Shown here: in pieces, positions 49,955-58,206 of the stretch
Numbering within the stretch: position 1 is the stretch's first letter
Layout of the letters: the number at the start of each line of letters is the position of its first letter
Translations under genes and position numbers: made by a program
Assembly (NCBI GenBank): GCA_034435055.1
Contig: DAOTXS010000018.1
Coordinates: 1 to 64,000, forward strand
Source of the DNA: DAOTXS01 sp034435055
GTDB taxonomy: Bacteria; Chloroflexota; Anaerolineae; UBA4142
Reading direction: 5' to 3'
Length of the DNA stretch: 64,000 nt
The notes under the pieces: generated by a model
What the model saw: only the letters and a program-made list of their open reading frames with translations
Told to the model about the DNA's origin: nothing
Database searches by the model: none

Positions 49955-49983
49955 TTGACAAGCATCCCCTATCTCTTTATAAT
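49955..49983 (+). promoter_or_regulatory. Consensus promoter of the first peptide-transporter operon
   Basis: TTGACA (49955-49960) and TATAAT (49978-49983), both perfect consensus, are separated by the optimal 17 bases. The first coding start is 335 bases downstream. Confidence 0.85.
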
Positions 49984-49989
49984 GACGAC

Positions 49990-50318
49990 CGATAAGTGTT
50001 CATTTTTCACCCTGGAAACCCAACCTGCTCGAACAGGTGATTCCTTCCTTGTGCGACAAGTGTGCAGGTAAAACGAGCATTCCAATTTCTCCGTATGCCT
50101 TGCTTGTCAGTGCCGTCCCGAGCGGTTCTGATTTGGCAATGATGATCGAAAGGAGGTGGTTGTCCCGATAGTGTTCCACTGCCAGATTCGCGCAAGCGGA
50201 GTCTTGATCGATGCTTGCCTCGTACGGTGATTCTTCTTGCGTACTACGTGGAGTACTTAACCCAATCGACCTTCCGTCAAGTTCAATGATCGACTTACAA
50301 ATTCTCAGGAGGAGAGAG
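49990..50318 (+). promoter_or_regulatory. Long leader of the first peptide-transporter operon
   Basis: About 330 bases have no plus-strand gene. There are small hairpins (CCTG/CAGG near 50026-50039, CTTGT/ACAAG near 50058-50070) and an unused AAAGGAGG at about 50149-50156. On the minus strand a frame ending at 50000 encodes DSACANLAVEHYRDNHLL and AYGEIGMLVLPAHL with gene-like codon use, but no good start was seen; it may be a gene remnant. Confidence 0.4.
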
Positions 50319-52178
50319 ATGCGAAAGTTCGTATTTGTTTTGGTCATGCTGACGACCCTCGCGGCAGTGGTTGCCTGCGCGACACCAACTGCGCCACCGG
50401 CGGAAAAAGTCACGGTTAAGGAAACCGTGATTGTCGCCGGCACCCCGCAAGTGGTGGAAAAAGTTATCACGGCGACCCCCGCGCCGGTGCCCACCAAAGC
50501 CGCGCAACCCAAGACGCTGGTGGTTTGCCAGGCGCAAGAGCCGGACACGCTCTACTGGGGCGCGACTAGCATGTTGGCAGCATCCAACGTGATGGAAGCC
50601 GCCGTATATGACGGTCCGATTGACAACCTGAACTATGATTACCAACCGGTCATTTTGGAGAAACTGCCGAACATCAAAGACGGCGATGCCAAAGTGACCA
50701 AAGTGAAGGTCAAGGCAGGCGACACGATCTTTGATGTGGCGAAAGATGCCGTCGGCAAAGCTGACAAGGACATGGAGTTGGATCAGATCCAAGTAACCTT
50801 CAAACTCAAAGCTGGCCTCAAGTGGTCCGATGGTCAGCCGCTCAAAGCATCCGATTCGCTTTTTAGCTTCAATGTTCAAAAGGACAAGGATTCAGGAATC
50901 CCCAGCCGCTTTTTGGTTGATCGCACTGCCGATTACAAAGCTCCCGACGATCGAACCGTGGTCTGGACCGGCTTGCCTGGGTTCATGTACTCAACCTATT
51001 ACACCGCGTTCTTCACCCCCCTGCCTGAGCATGTTTTGAAAGGGGTCGCCCCCAAAGACATCAAATCGCATCCGTATGCACGCAAGCCCGTCGGTTTTGG
51101 TCCCTTCCGCGTGACCGAATGGGTCTCCGGTGACCGCATCGAATTGGAAAAGAACCCCAACTACTGGCGCGCCGGTTTCCCGAAAATTGACAAACTGATC
51201 TACCGCTTTATCCCCGACACGAACCAGCTCGTCGCGCAGTTGATCGCGGGTCAGTGCGACATCGGCACGCAGGACGGTATGAGCACAGATCAAATTCCGT
51301 TCCTCGATCAAGCGGAGAAATCTGGACTCATCAAGCCCTACTATATCGCTGGGACCGTGTGGGAACACATTGACTTTAACGCCAATCCCAAGAGCGCACC
51401 CAAGCCGCGCCCCGACTTTTTCAGTGATCCCAGGGTACGCGCCGCTGTGGCGCACGGCACCAACCGCAAGGAAATGGTAGACAAGGTGCTCTACGGCAAG
51501 ACCAAAGTGATTGACACCTTCATTCCGGCAGAACATTGGGCTTTCCCCAAGGAAGCGGGCATCGTCAGCACGTATCCGTTTGACGTCAAGAAAGCCGAAG
51601 AACTGCTCGACGCGGCTGGCTGGGTGAAAGGCGCTGATGGCGTCCGCACCAAAGCCGGTCAGCGCTTTTCCGTGTCGATTAGCACCACCTCCGGCAACAA
51701 GATGCGCGAACAAACGATGCAGATCTTCCAAGCCAATATGAAGACGATTGGCATCGAGGTCAAGCTTGACTTTGCGCCTTCCACCGTCCTCTTTGCGCGC
51801 GGCAAGGAAGATGTCTATCTGGTAGGCAACTTTGACCTGATCATGTTCGCGTGGTTGACCGGCGTTGAAGTGCCTGTCAACCTCTATCGTTGCGATCAGA
51901 TCCCAACCAAGGACAACGCCTGGGCGGGTCAGAACAACACCCTCTGGTGCAATGCGGACTATGACAAAGCGGCAACCGGCTACTTTAACAATCTGGAGCG
52001 CGATGTCCGTATCAAGTTTGCCCATGAAGCGCAAAAGATTCTCACCAAAGAATTGCCGATCTTGCCTTTGTTCCAACGCATCAAGGTGCATGCAACTAAC
52101 ACCCGTGTTCTGAATTTCAAGCCCGATCCCACACAAAACACCGAGTTGTGGAACATCGAAGAGATCGACGTCAAGTAA
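50319..52178 (+). CDS. Peptide/nickel-type ABC substrate-binding lipoprotein (SBP_bac_5)
   Basis: The 619-residue lipoprotein (lipobox VVAC20) has a spacer followed by a family 5 binding domain: VVCQAQEPDTLYWGATS, LKAGLKWSDGQPLKASD, and GFGPFRVTEWVSGDRIELEKN (read as GFGPFRVTEW, then SGDRIELEKN). An unusual insert near 130-170 (GDTIFDVAKDAVGKADKDME) lengthens it beyond the usual 520-560 residues. GGAGGAGAG precedes the ATG at 50319. It is the receptor for the permeases and ATPases that follow. The ligand could be a peptide, metal chelate or sugar. Confidence 0.9.
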   Translation: MRKFVFVLVMLTTLAAVVACATPTAPPAEKVTVKETVIVAGTPQVVEKVITATPAPVPTKAAQPKTLVVCQAQEPDTLYWGATSMLAASNVMEAAVYDGPIDNLNYDYQPVILEKLPNIKDGDAKVTKVKVKAGDTIFDVAKDAVGKADKDMELDQIQVTFKLKAGLKWSDGQPLKASDSLFSFNVQKDKDSGIPSRFLVDRTADYKAPDDRTVVWTGLPGFMYSTYYTAFFTPLPEHVLKGVAPKDIKSHPYARKPVGFGPFRVTEWVSGDRIELEKNPNYWRAGFPKIDKLIYRFIPDTNQLVAQLIAGQCDIGTQDGMSTDQIPFLDQAEKSGLIKPYYIAGTVWEHIDFNANPKSAPKPRPDFFSDPRVRAAVAHGTNRKEMVDKVLYGKTKVIDTFIPAEHWAFPKEAGIVSTYPFDVKKAEELLDAAGWVKGADGVRTKAGQRFSVSISTTSGNKMREQTMQIFQANMKTIGIEVKLDFAPSTVLFARGKEDVYLVGNFDLIMFAWLTGVEVPVNLYRCDQIPTKDNAWAGQNNTLWCNADYDKAATGYFNNLERDVRIKFAHEAQKILTKELPILPLFQRIKVHATNTRVLNFKPDPTQNTELWNIEEIDVK

Positions 52179-52190
52179 GTGGATAGTCAA

Positions 52191-52219
52191 GACCTGACAG
52201 GTCTCAGACCTGTCAGGTC
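52191..52219 (+). repeat. Intercistronic palindrome after the first binding-protein gene
   Basis: The perfect 13-bp arms GACCTGACAGGTC / GACCTGTCAGGTC have a 3-base loop and no T-run. It stands between the receptor and permease genes, the same place as the hairpin at 59936-59965. Confidence 0.85.
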
Positions 52220-52242
52220 TATAAATATAAAGGAAGTGCCCT

Positions 52243-53271
52243 ATGTCCAATTATCTAATCCGCCGGATATTTCAGATGACGCTGGTTGTCCTGGTCTCGA
52301 CATTCTTCATCTATATGATTCTGAATCTGGCGCCGGGCGGGCCCCTGTGGGAATATACCGTCGGCAGCGCCAGCCGTGAAGCCGCGGTCACTGGCGAAGA
52401 CTATCGCCGTCTGGAAAAAATGCTAGGGTTGGACAAGCCCATGCATATGCGCTATATCATTTGGTTGATCGGCGATGATTGGTATGACGGCGGCTCCCGC
52501 CGAGGCATCCTGCGCGGTGATTGGGGCGAGTCGTGGAAAGTGGCGTATGGGCAACCCATCATTGATCTATTTGCCACGCGCATTGGGAACACCCTTTTAT
52601 TAATGGGGACCGCTTCATTGATTTCATTGCTAATTGCCATCCCCATTGGCATCCTTGCGGCAGTCAAACAATACTCCAAGCTAGATTATGCCTTGACTGC
52701 CTTTTCCTTTTTTGGCATCGCCATGCCGGTCTTTTGGTTTGGTCTCATGATGATTCTTGTCTTTTCATTGCAGTTCAAGGCATGGGGATTACCCTATCTC
52801 CCGCCCGGCGGAACGCAATCCTTATTCGGTGAGGACGCCGGCACCTTGCCGGATCGGCTGAAACATCTAATTATGCCCGCTACGGTACTCAGTCTATTGT
52901 ATATGGCAAGCTGGAGCCGCTATATGCGCTCTAGTATGCTCGAAGTTCTGAAACAGGATTATGTCCGCACTGCGCGTGCCAAGGGAGTGATCGAACGGCT
53001 GGTGGTGACCAAACACGCGATGCGCAATGCGCTCATTCCCATCATCACGATTGTCGTCTTGCAAATTCCCAATCTCTTTAGTGGCGCGGTGATCACGGAG
53101 ACCATCTTTGCCTGGAACGGGATGGGACGTTTGTACATCAATGCCTTAACGCGTGGAGATTGGCCCGTGGCAATGTTATTCCTGTTTGTCAGCGCGGTGC
53201 TAGTTGTCTTGGCAAATCTATTGGCGGATGTGCTCTACACCGTCGTCGATCCGCGCATTCGATATTCCTAG
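52243..53271 (+). CDS. Peptide/nickel-type ABC permease, DppB-like
   Basis: The 342-residue membrane protein has six hydrophobic segments. The N-terminal segment YLIRRIFQMTLVVLVSTFFIYMI (as YLIRRIFQMTLVVLVS) is followed by a periplasmic loop. The coupling motif DYVRTARAKGVIERLVVTKHA is the EAA box (DYVRTARAKG conserved), and the end DVLYTVVDPRIRY is typical of DppB/OppB. It pairs with the following DppC-like permease. Confidence 0.93.
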   Translation: MSNYLIRRIFQMTLVVLVSTFFIYMILNLAPGGPLWEYTVGSASREAAVTGEDYRRLEKMLGLDKPMHMRYIIWLIGDDWYDGGSRRGILRGDWGESWKVAYGQPIIDLFATRIGNTLLLMGTASLISLLIAIPIGILAAVKQYSKLDYALTAFSFFGIAMPVFWFGLMMILVFSLQFKAWGLPYLPPGGTQSLFGEDAGTLPDRLKHLIMPATVLSLLYMASWSRYMRSSMLEVLKQDYVRTARAKGVIERLVVTKHAMRNALIPIITIVVLQIPNLFSGAVITETIFAWNGMGRLYINALTRGDWPVAMLFLFVSAVLVVLANLLADVLYTVVDPRIRYS

Positions 53272-53374
53272 CCCCGGGCATATCGAGCAAAGCGAGAAAT
53301 CTACAAGATTTTTCGACGCGCCTACCGCGCCTCGAAAAGACACTTTTGGGCAATTCGTAACGAGAAGGTGAAAT

Positions 53375-54265
53375 ATGGCAGTCGCAGAACTTGATCTGCA
53401 TCATGAATTACTGGAAACCCAAGAAGAAACTCAACTTTCGATGATCTGGCGACGGTTTCGTCGGCATCGTCTGGCGCTGGTGGGGATGTGTATCATCATG
53501 ATTTTGCTGGTCGCCGTCATCTTTGCTCCGTGGATTGCGCCATACGATCCGCTTGAACAGAATCTGGCGATCCGCAACCAGGGGCCATCGTCAGCGAATC
53601 TTCTGGGGACCGATGAACTTGGGCGCGATGTGTTCAGCCGCTTGTTGTTTGCCGGACGCATTTCGCTCACCATCGGGTTCTCCGTGGCGTTTCTCGCAGA
53701 ACTGACCGGGATGTCCATTGGCGCCGTGGCAGGATACTTTGGTGGCTGGGTCGATAGTCTTCTGATGCGCTTTGTCGATCTGATTATTACCTTGCCTACT
53801 TTGCCCATCCTGCTCATCCTCTCCAAATTCTTCGGGGGCAGTATCCTGATGCTTATTCTAATTGTAGCCGCACTAAGTTGGACAGGTGCGGCACGCGTTG
53901 TGCGCGGTGTCGTTCTCTCGCTGCGCAATCAAGAATTTGCCGAAGCCGCGCGCGCATTGGGAGTGTCCGATGTGGAAATCATTGCGCGGCATATGTTGCC
54001 CAACGCGATTGCGCCGATCATCGTCGGCTTGACACTGGCGGTTGGCGGCGCGATCATCTTAGAGTCGGCGCTCAGTTTTCTGGGCTTTGGCGTGCAATTG
54101 CCAACGGCAACCTGGGGCAATATGCTGCAAAACGCGCAAAGCGATATGTTCCTCGCGCCGTGGAAAGCCGTCTTGCCGGGGTTTTTCATTTTCATTACTT
54201 CGCTCTCGTTCAATTTTATGGGCGATGGACTGCGTGACGCACTTGATCCTCGGATGAAGGTATAA
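53375..54265 (+). CDS. Peptide/nickel-type ABC permease, DppC-like
   Basis: The 296-residue membrane protein opens with a cytoplasmic segment, then TM1. The conserved LGTDELGRDVFSRLLFAGRIS is the DppC hallmark (LGTDELGRDVFSRL), EFAEAARALGVSDVEIIARH is the EAA box, and MGDGLRDALDPRMKV ends the protein. The preceding 103-base gap holds part of a dispersed repeat (GAAATCT/AGATTT with GACGCGCCTACCGCGCCTCG). Confidence 0.93.
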   Translation: MAVAELDLHHELLETQEETQLSMIWRRFRRHRLALVGMCIIMILLVAVIFAPWIAPYDPLEQNLAIRNQGPSSANLLGTDELGRDVFSRLLFAGRISLTIGFSVAFLAELTGMSIGAVAGYFGGWVDSLLMRFVDLIITLPTLPILLILSKFFGGSILMLILIVAALSWTGAARVVRGVVLSLRNQEFAEAARALGVSDVEIIARHMLPNAIAPIIVGLTLAVGGAIILESALSFLGFGVQLPTATWGNMLQNAQSDMFLAPWKAVLPGFFIFITSLSFNFMGDGLRDALDPRMKV

Positions 54266-54272
54266 CGCGACT

Positions 54273-55253
54273 ATGGCTTCCGATAACAATGCAATCGTCC
54301 AGGTCAAAGATTTGGTCAAGTACTATCCGGTGCGCGGCGGCTTGTTGCAACGTGCGGTGGCACACGTTCACGCCGTCGATCACGTTTCGTTCGACATCAA
54401 ACGCGGCGAGACGCTCGGACTTGTCGGCGAATCCGGGTGCGGCAAAACGACGACGGGACGCACTCTGCTGCGCCTAGTCCCGGCGACCAGCGGTGATGTG
54501 CTTTTTGAAGGCAAGAGCGTTTTGCAAATGGGCGCGGGGGAGTTGAAACGGGCGCGCCGGGATATGCAAATCATTTTTCAAGACCCGTATGGTTCGCTCG
54601 ATCCCCGGATGCCAATTGGCGAAATTATCGGCGAGGGATTGCGTGTGCATGGCATCAGCAATTCCACCGAACGCAAACAGCGTGTGCAACAAGTGATGGC
54701 GCAGGTCGGTTTGAATCCGGCCTACACCGGGCGTTTTCCGCACGAATTTTCCGGCGGGCAACGGCAACGCATCGGCATTGCGCGCGCTTTGGTTCTACGC
54801 CCCAAGTTCGTCGTGTGCGATGAACCGGTCTCTGCGTTGGATGTGTCAATTCAATCCCAAGTGTTGAATCTGCTCAAAGATTTGCAACGCGAGATGCAGT
54901 TGACCTACTTGTTCATCGCGCACAACCTTGCCGTCGTCAAGTACATCAGCGACCGCATCGGTGTGATGTATCTGGGTAAAATCGTCGAACTGACCGAAAC
55001 CCAAAAACTTTTCCAAGAGCCATTGCATCCGTACACCAAAGCATTGCTCTCGGCGATTCCCGAACCGGATCCAACGCTCAAGCGACAGCGGATTGTTCTA
55101 GCCGGCGACGTGCCTTCGCCGGTGAAACCGCCGTCCGCCTGCCGTTTTCATCCGCGTTGCCCGGCGTTTGTCAAGGGACACTGCGATACCCAAGAACCGG
55201 AATGGCGTGAGTTCAAACCGGGGCATTGGGTCGCGTGTCATTACGCTGGCTAA
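54273..55253 (+). CDS. Peptide ABC transporter ATP-binding protein, DppF/OppF-like
   Basis: The 326-residue ATPase has Walker A GESGCGKTT, the signature FSGGQRQRIGIARAL and Walker B FVVCDEPVSALD. The C-terminal oligopeptide-transporter domain contains LHPYTKALLSAIPEPDP and the Cys-rich CRFHPRCPAFVKGHC region. The usual order has DppD first; here the DppF-type gene comes directly after the permeases, 7 bases after their stop. Confidence 0.93.
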   Translation: MASDNNAIVQVKDLVKYYPVRGGLLQRAVAHVHAVDHVSFDIKRGETLGLVGESGCGKTTTGRTLLRLVPATSGDVLFEGKSVLQMGAGELKRARRDMQIIFQDPYGSLDPRMPIGEIIGEGLRVHGISNSTERKQRVQQVMAQVGLNPAYTGRFPHEFSGGQRQRIGIARALVLRPKFVVCDEPVSALDVSIQSQVLNLLKDLQREMQLTYLFIAHNLAVVKYISDRIGVMYLGKIVELTETQKLFQEPLHPYTKALLSAIPEPDPTLKRQRIVLAGDVPSPVKPPSACRFHPRCPAFVKGHCDTQEPEWREFKPGHWVACHYAG

Positions 55254-56323
55254 TGCGAGCATGGACGCGGCGCGAGTTTATCGCGCTGGGGGCGGGCGGC
55301 GTGATTCTTTTGGCGGGTGGCACAATTGCCCGATTACTGAACACGCCCGCGCAAATTGCAACGTCAAGTGCCACGCTTCCTGCGCCGCAAGCGACGCCCG
55401 GCACATTTACGCAATCGGCAAGCGCGCTGCCGTTGCCGTTGTGGATTACGCGCAACGAAGATTTTTACACCGTCCAGTACGATCAAGTGCCCAGTGTTGG
55501 TATGGAGTCGTGGTCGCTGGTCGTGCATGGGATGGTACGCGAACCACTGCGCTTGAGCTATGATGAAGTAAAGGCGTTGCCTGCCACAACAACGATGCAC
55601 ACGCTCGAGTGTATCGGTAACCCGGCGGGCGGCAATCTCATTGGGAATGCGACGTGGCGCGGCATTTCCTTACGCGCGTTGCTCGAACGCGCGGGCGCTA
55701 GTGACCGCGCAACGTATGTTGTGATCGGCGGGATCGACGAGTACTTTACCAGCGTGCCCATCGCCACCGCCATGCACGATCACGCGATGCTGGCGTACGC
55801 GATGAACGATCAGCCGTTACCGTTGCAACACGGTTTTCCACTGCGCGCCATTTTGCCCGGCGTCTATGGTCAAAAACAACCCAAGTGGATCACTGGTATC
55901 GAAGTAACAGATGAAGACAAATTAGGTCCTTGGGAACAACGTGGCTGGTCACGCCGCGCGACGATTCAATTGAACTCTGGGATTACCCTCCCGCGCGAAT
56001 TTGCGCAATTGGCGCGGGGAGATGTCTTGATCGCCGGTTTTGCGCATACCCATGAGATTGGGGTGCGCGCGGTTCAGGTCAGCACAGACACCGGCAAGAC
56101 CTGGCACGAAACAACCTTGACGCGTGGACCCTCGCCGTTTGTCTGGACCGTGTGGGGGTATCGCTGGGAAGATCCCGCGCCGGGCAAATACGTCTTGATG
56201 GTGCGTGGCATCGATCACGCGGGCTACGTGCAAGACCAAGCCGCGGCTAGTCTGTTGCGGGACGTTTTTCCGGACGGCACATCTGGGATGCACATCGTAG
56301 TCGTAGAGATACGCTCAACCTGA
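55253..56323 (+). CDS. Sulfite-oxidase-type molybdopterin enzyme, Tat-exported
   Basis: The 356-residue protein begins with a twin-arginine-like signal (TRREFIALGAGGVILLAGG, residues 4-22). The molybdenum ligand Cys is at position 120 in HTLECIGNPAGG, and further family segments are WRGISLRALLERAG, HGFPLRAILPGVYGQK and KWITGIEV. A C-terminal Mo-co dimerisation-like domain (about 245-350, VRAVQVSTDTGKTWHETTL) is present. The start ATG overlaps the upstream stop as TAATG, so it is translated with the transporter. Such enzymes oxidise sulfite or reduce sulfoxides. Its place between the two transporter ATPases is unusual. Confidence 0.87.
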   Translation: MRAWTRREFIALGAGGVILLAGGTIARLLNTPAQIATSSATLPAPQATPGTFTQSASALPLPLWITRNEDFYTVQYDQVPSVGMESWSLVVHGMVREPLRLSYDEVKALPATTTMHTLECIGNPAGGNLIGNATWRGISLRALLERAGASDRATYVVIGGIDEYFTSVPIATAMHDHAMLAYAMNDQPLPLQHGFPLRAILPGVYGQKQPKWITGIEVTDEDKLGPWEQRGWSRRATIQLNSGITLPREFAQLARGDVLIAGFAHTHEIGVRAVQVSTDTGKTWHETTLTRGPSPFVWTVWGYRWEDPAPGKYVLMVRGIDHAGYVQDQAAASLLRDVFPDGTSGMHIVVVEIRST

Positions 56324-56348
56324 TTTCAACGGAGTTTGCAAAAGGCCC

Positions 56349-57374
56349 ATGTCGACCAACAACAGTCCTGTTCTCCTCAAGGTCAATAACCTCAAAACGT
56401 ACTTTTTTACTTCCGATGGAACGGTCCCCGCCGTGGACGGCGTCAGTTTTGAGATCCACGAAGGTGAAACACTTGCCATCGTCGGCGAATCGGGGTGCGG
56501 CAAATCAGTGACGGCGTTATCGATTATGCGCTTGATCGCGCCGCCCGGCAGAATCGTTGCCGGAGAAGTGCTTTTCCAATCGCAAGATTTGGTCAAGTTG
56601 CCGGAAAATGAAATGTACTCGATTCGCGGCTCAAAGATTTCGATGATCTTTCAAGAGCCGATGACCTCGCTCAACCCAGTTTTTACAATTGGCGATCAAA
56701 TTGCGGAAGCGCTCATCATTCATCAGTTCGCGCAACGTGAGGATGCTTCCAAGCGCGCCATCGATTTGCTCCGGCGGGTACACATTTCCGAGCCGGAGAA
56801 ACGCGCCAAATCCTACCCACACGAATTGTCCGGCGGAATGCGTCAGCGCGTGATGATCGCGATGGCGCTTGCCTGTTCGCCCAGTTTGTTGATTGCGGAT
56901 GAAGCAACGACCGCGCTCGACGTAACGATTCAGGCACAGATTCTGGAACTCTTGAAAGAGTTGAAAGAAAATCTCGGGCTGGCAGTTGCCTTGATTACAC
57001 ACGACCTGGGCGTTGTTGCCGAGATGGCGCAACGCGTGGCGGTGATGTACGTGGGTAAAATCGTAGAAGAAGCGGATGTGATTACTCTCTTCAAAGCGCC
57101 CAAGCATCCGTACACCCAAGCGTTGCTCTCTAGCATTCCGACGTTGCAAACGGCGCAGGAACAACGACTCAATGTCATCAAGGGAAGTGTGCCGAATCTT
57201 TATCGACCCCTGCCGCCGGGCTGTCGTTTTGCGCCACGCTGTAAAGACGTATTCGACAAGTGTCAGCAGGAAGAGCCGCCCTTGATTCCCTTGGGCAGAG
57301 GACAGACGGCGCGCTGTTGGCTGTATGAACCATCATCGGAGAAAAGGTCATCCGTAGCATCGTCTACAGAATAG
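56349..57374 (+). CDS. Peptide ABC transporter ATP-binding protein, DppD/OppD-like
   Basis: The 341-residue ATPase has Walker A GESGCGKSVTALSIM, the signature LSGGMRQRVMIAMAL and Walker B LLIADEATTALD. The oligo_HPY end contains HPYTQALLSSIPTL and CRFAPRCKDVFDKC. It completes the ABC set of the first operon and is followed by a terminator. Confidence 0.93.
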   Translation: MSTNNSPVLLKVNNLKTYFFTSDGTVPAVDGVSFEIHEGETLAIVGESGCGKSVTALSIMRLIAPPGRIVAGEVLFQSQDLVKLPENEMYSIRGSKISMIFQEPMTSLNPVFTIGDQIAEALIIHQFAQREDASKRAIDLLRRVHISEPEKRAKSYPHELSGGMRQRVMIAMALACSPSLLIADEATTALDVTIQAQILELLKELKENLGLAVALITHDLGVVAEMAQRVAVMYVGKIVEEADVITLFKAPKHPYTQALLSSIPTLQTAQEQRLNVIKGSVPNLYRPLPPGCRFAPRCKDVFDKCQQEEPPLIPLGRGQTARCWLYEPSSEKRSSVASSTE

Positions 57375-57399
57375 CGAATCCTCCATGTTGGTTTGGCTG

Positions 57400-57428
57400 A
57401 CGGACGGCTATCCTGCCGTCCGTTTTTT
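57400..57428 (+). terminator. Terminator of the first peptide-transporter operon
   Basis: The 9-bp stem ACGGACGGC / GCCGTCCGT with a 6-base loop is followed by TTTTTT. Confidence 0.88.
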
Positions 57429-57437
57429 ATAGGTGAA

Positions 57438-57968
57438 ATGTACTCACAGGAACCCGTGCACGTAAACCTTAAAGACCTCGCCTTGGTCTTTACCCTATTT
57501 ATGATTGCGTTGATTGTCCTGATGGGGGCCACCGCCAATAGTGATCTGTTGTGGTTTCTCCCTTTTTTCAACGAGACCCCTTCGCGGATCACTGTTTATT
57601 GGGAAGGCTGTCGTACGGACATCTTGCCGGGCGAACATCACTTTGACGCAATGATGCTCGCAATTAACCAATCCCTCTCGCAAGTGGAGGGCTATGAGCA
57701 AGGCTTTGGTCTGAATCAAGAAACCCTCACCCAGTACAAGACCCAGTGGCGCGTTGTGGAAGTGCGCTATCCCAAACGCATCAAAATCCACACGGCTTTT
57801 CGCTTTGGCGATCCGGACTCGCTCTTTATCCCACTCAACGAATATTTTGGCGTAGGTCGAGCAGTCTTTGGAGGAATTGTCGGCGATTATTGGTCGGGCG
57901 CGTTGCGCCTCAAAACCATCGAACCAATTCAGCACGCGGCAGAGCAGATTCGCTGTGTCAAACGATAA
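57438..57968 (+). CDS. Single-pass membrane protein of unknown function
   Basis: The 176-residue protein has one N-terminal transmembrane segment (LALVFTLFMIALIVLMGAT, about 13-31) and an extracytoplasmic part with SRITVYWEGCRTDILPGEHHFD and a C-terminal EQIRCVKR; the two Cys (about 55 and 172) could form a disulfide. AGGTGA precedes the ATG at 57438, nine bases beyond a terminator, so it is weakly expressed or served by read-through. No family was recognised. Confidence 0.6.
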   Translation: MYSQEPVHVNLKDLALVFTLFMIALIVLMGATANSDLLWFLPFFNETPSRITVYWEGCRTDILPGEHHFDAMMLAINQSLSQVEGYEQGFGLNQETLTQYKTQWRVVEVRYPKRIKIHTAFRFGDPDSLFIPLNEYFGVGRAVFGGIVGDYWSGALRLKTIEPIQHAAEQIRCVKR

Positions 57969-57983
57969 TACCTGAATGGACTT

Positions 57984-58012
57984 TTGACAGTCTAATCTAA
58001 TGCAAGTATAAT
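57984..58012 (+). promoter_or_regulatory. Consensus promoter of the second peptide-transporter operon
   Basis: TTGACA (57984-57989) and TATAAT (58007-58012), both perfect, are 17 bases apart. The predicted start near 58019 leaves a leader of about 188 bases, in which no gene is seen but AAATTTCAGATTT-like short repeats occur. Confidence 0.85.
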
Positions 58013-58206
58013 CGCCATAATTTCAAGCATGCCTGGGGAGGGGGTGGTTCTCCAAAGCAGTTTGTTCCGGATCGCAATTTCAGATTTTTCTAACAATTTT
58101 TTCGGCAGTGATTTGAAATCGAAATTTGAAGTCTGAAATTAGCCGGAGCTCTGAACCCATTTTCCAATCGGACGCCAATGATTTGACTCATCAACAGGAG
58201 AAGAAG

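Noticed and set aside
50991..52250. Minus-strand frame of 419 codons
   Set aside because: Shadow of the peptide-binding protein gene, without a ribosome-binding site or recognisable motif.
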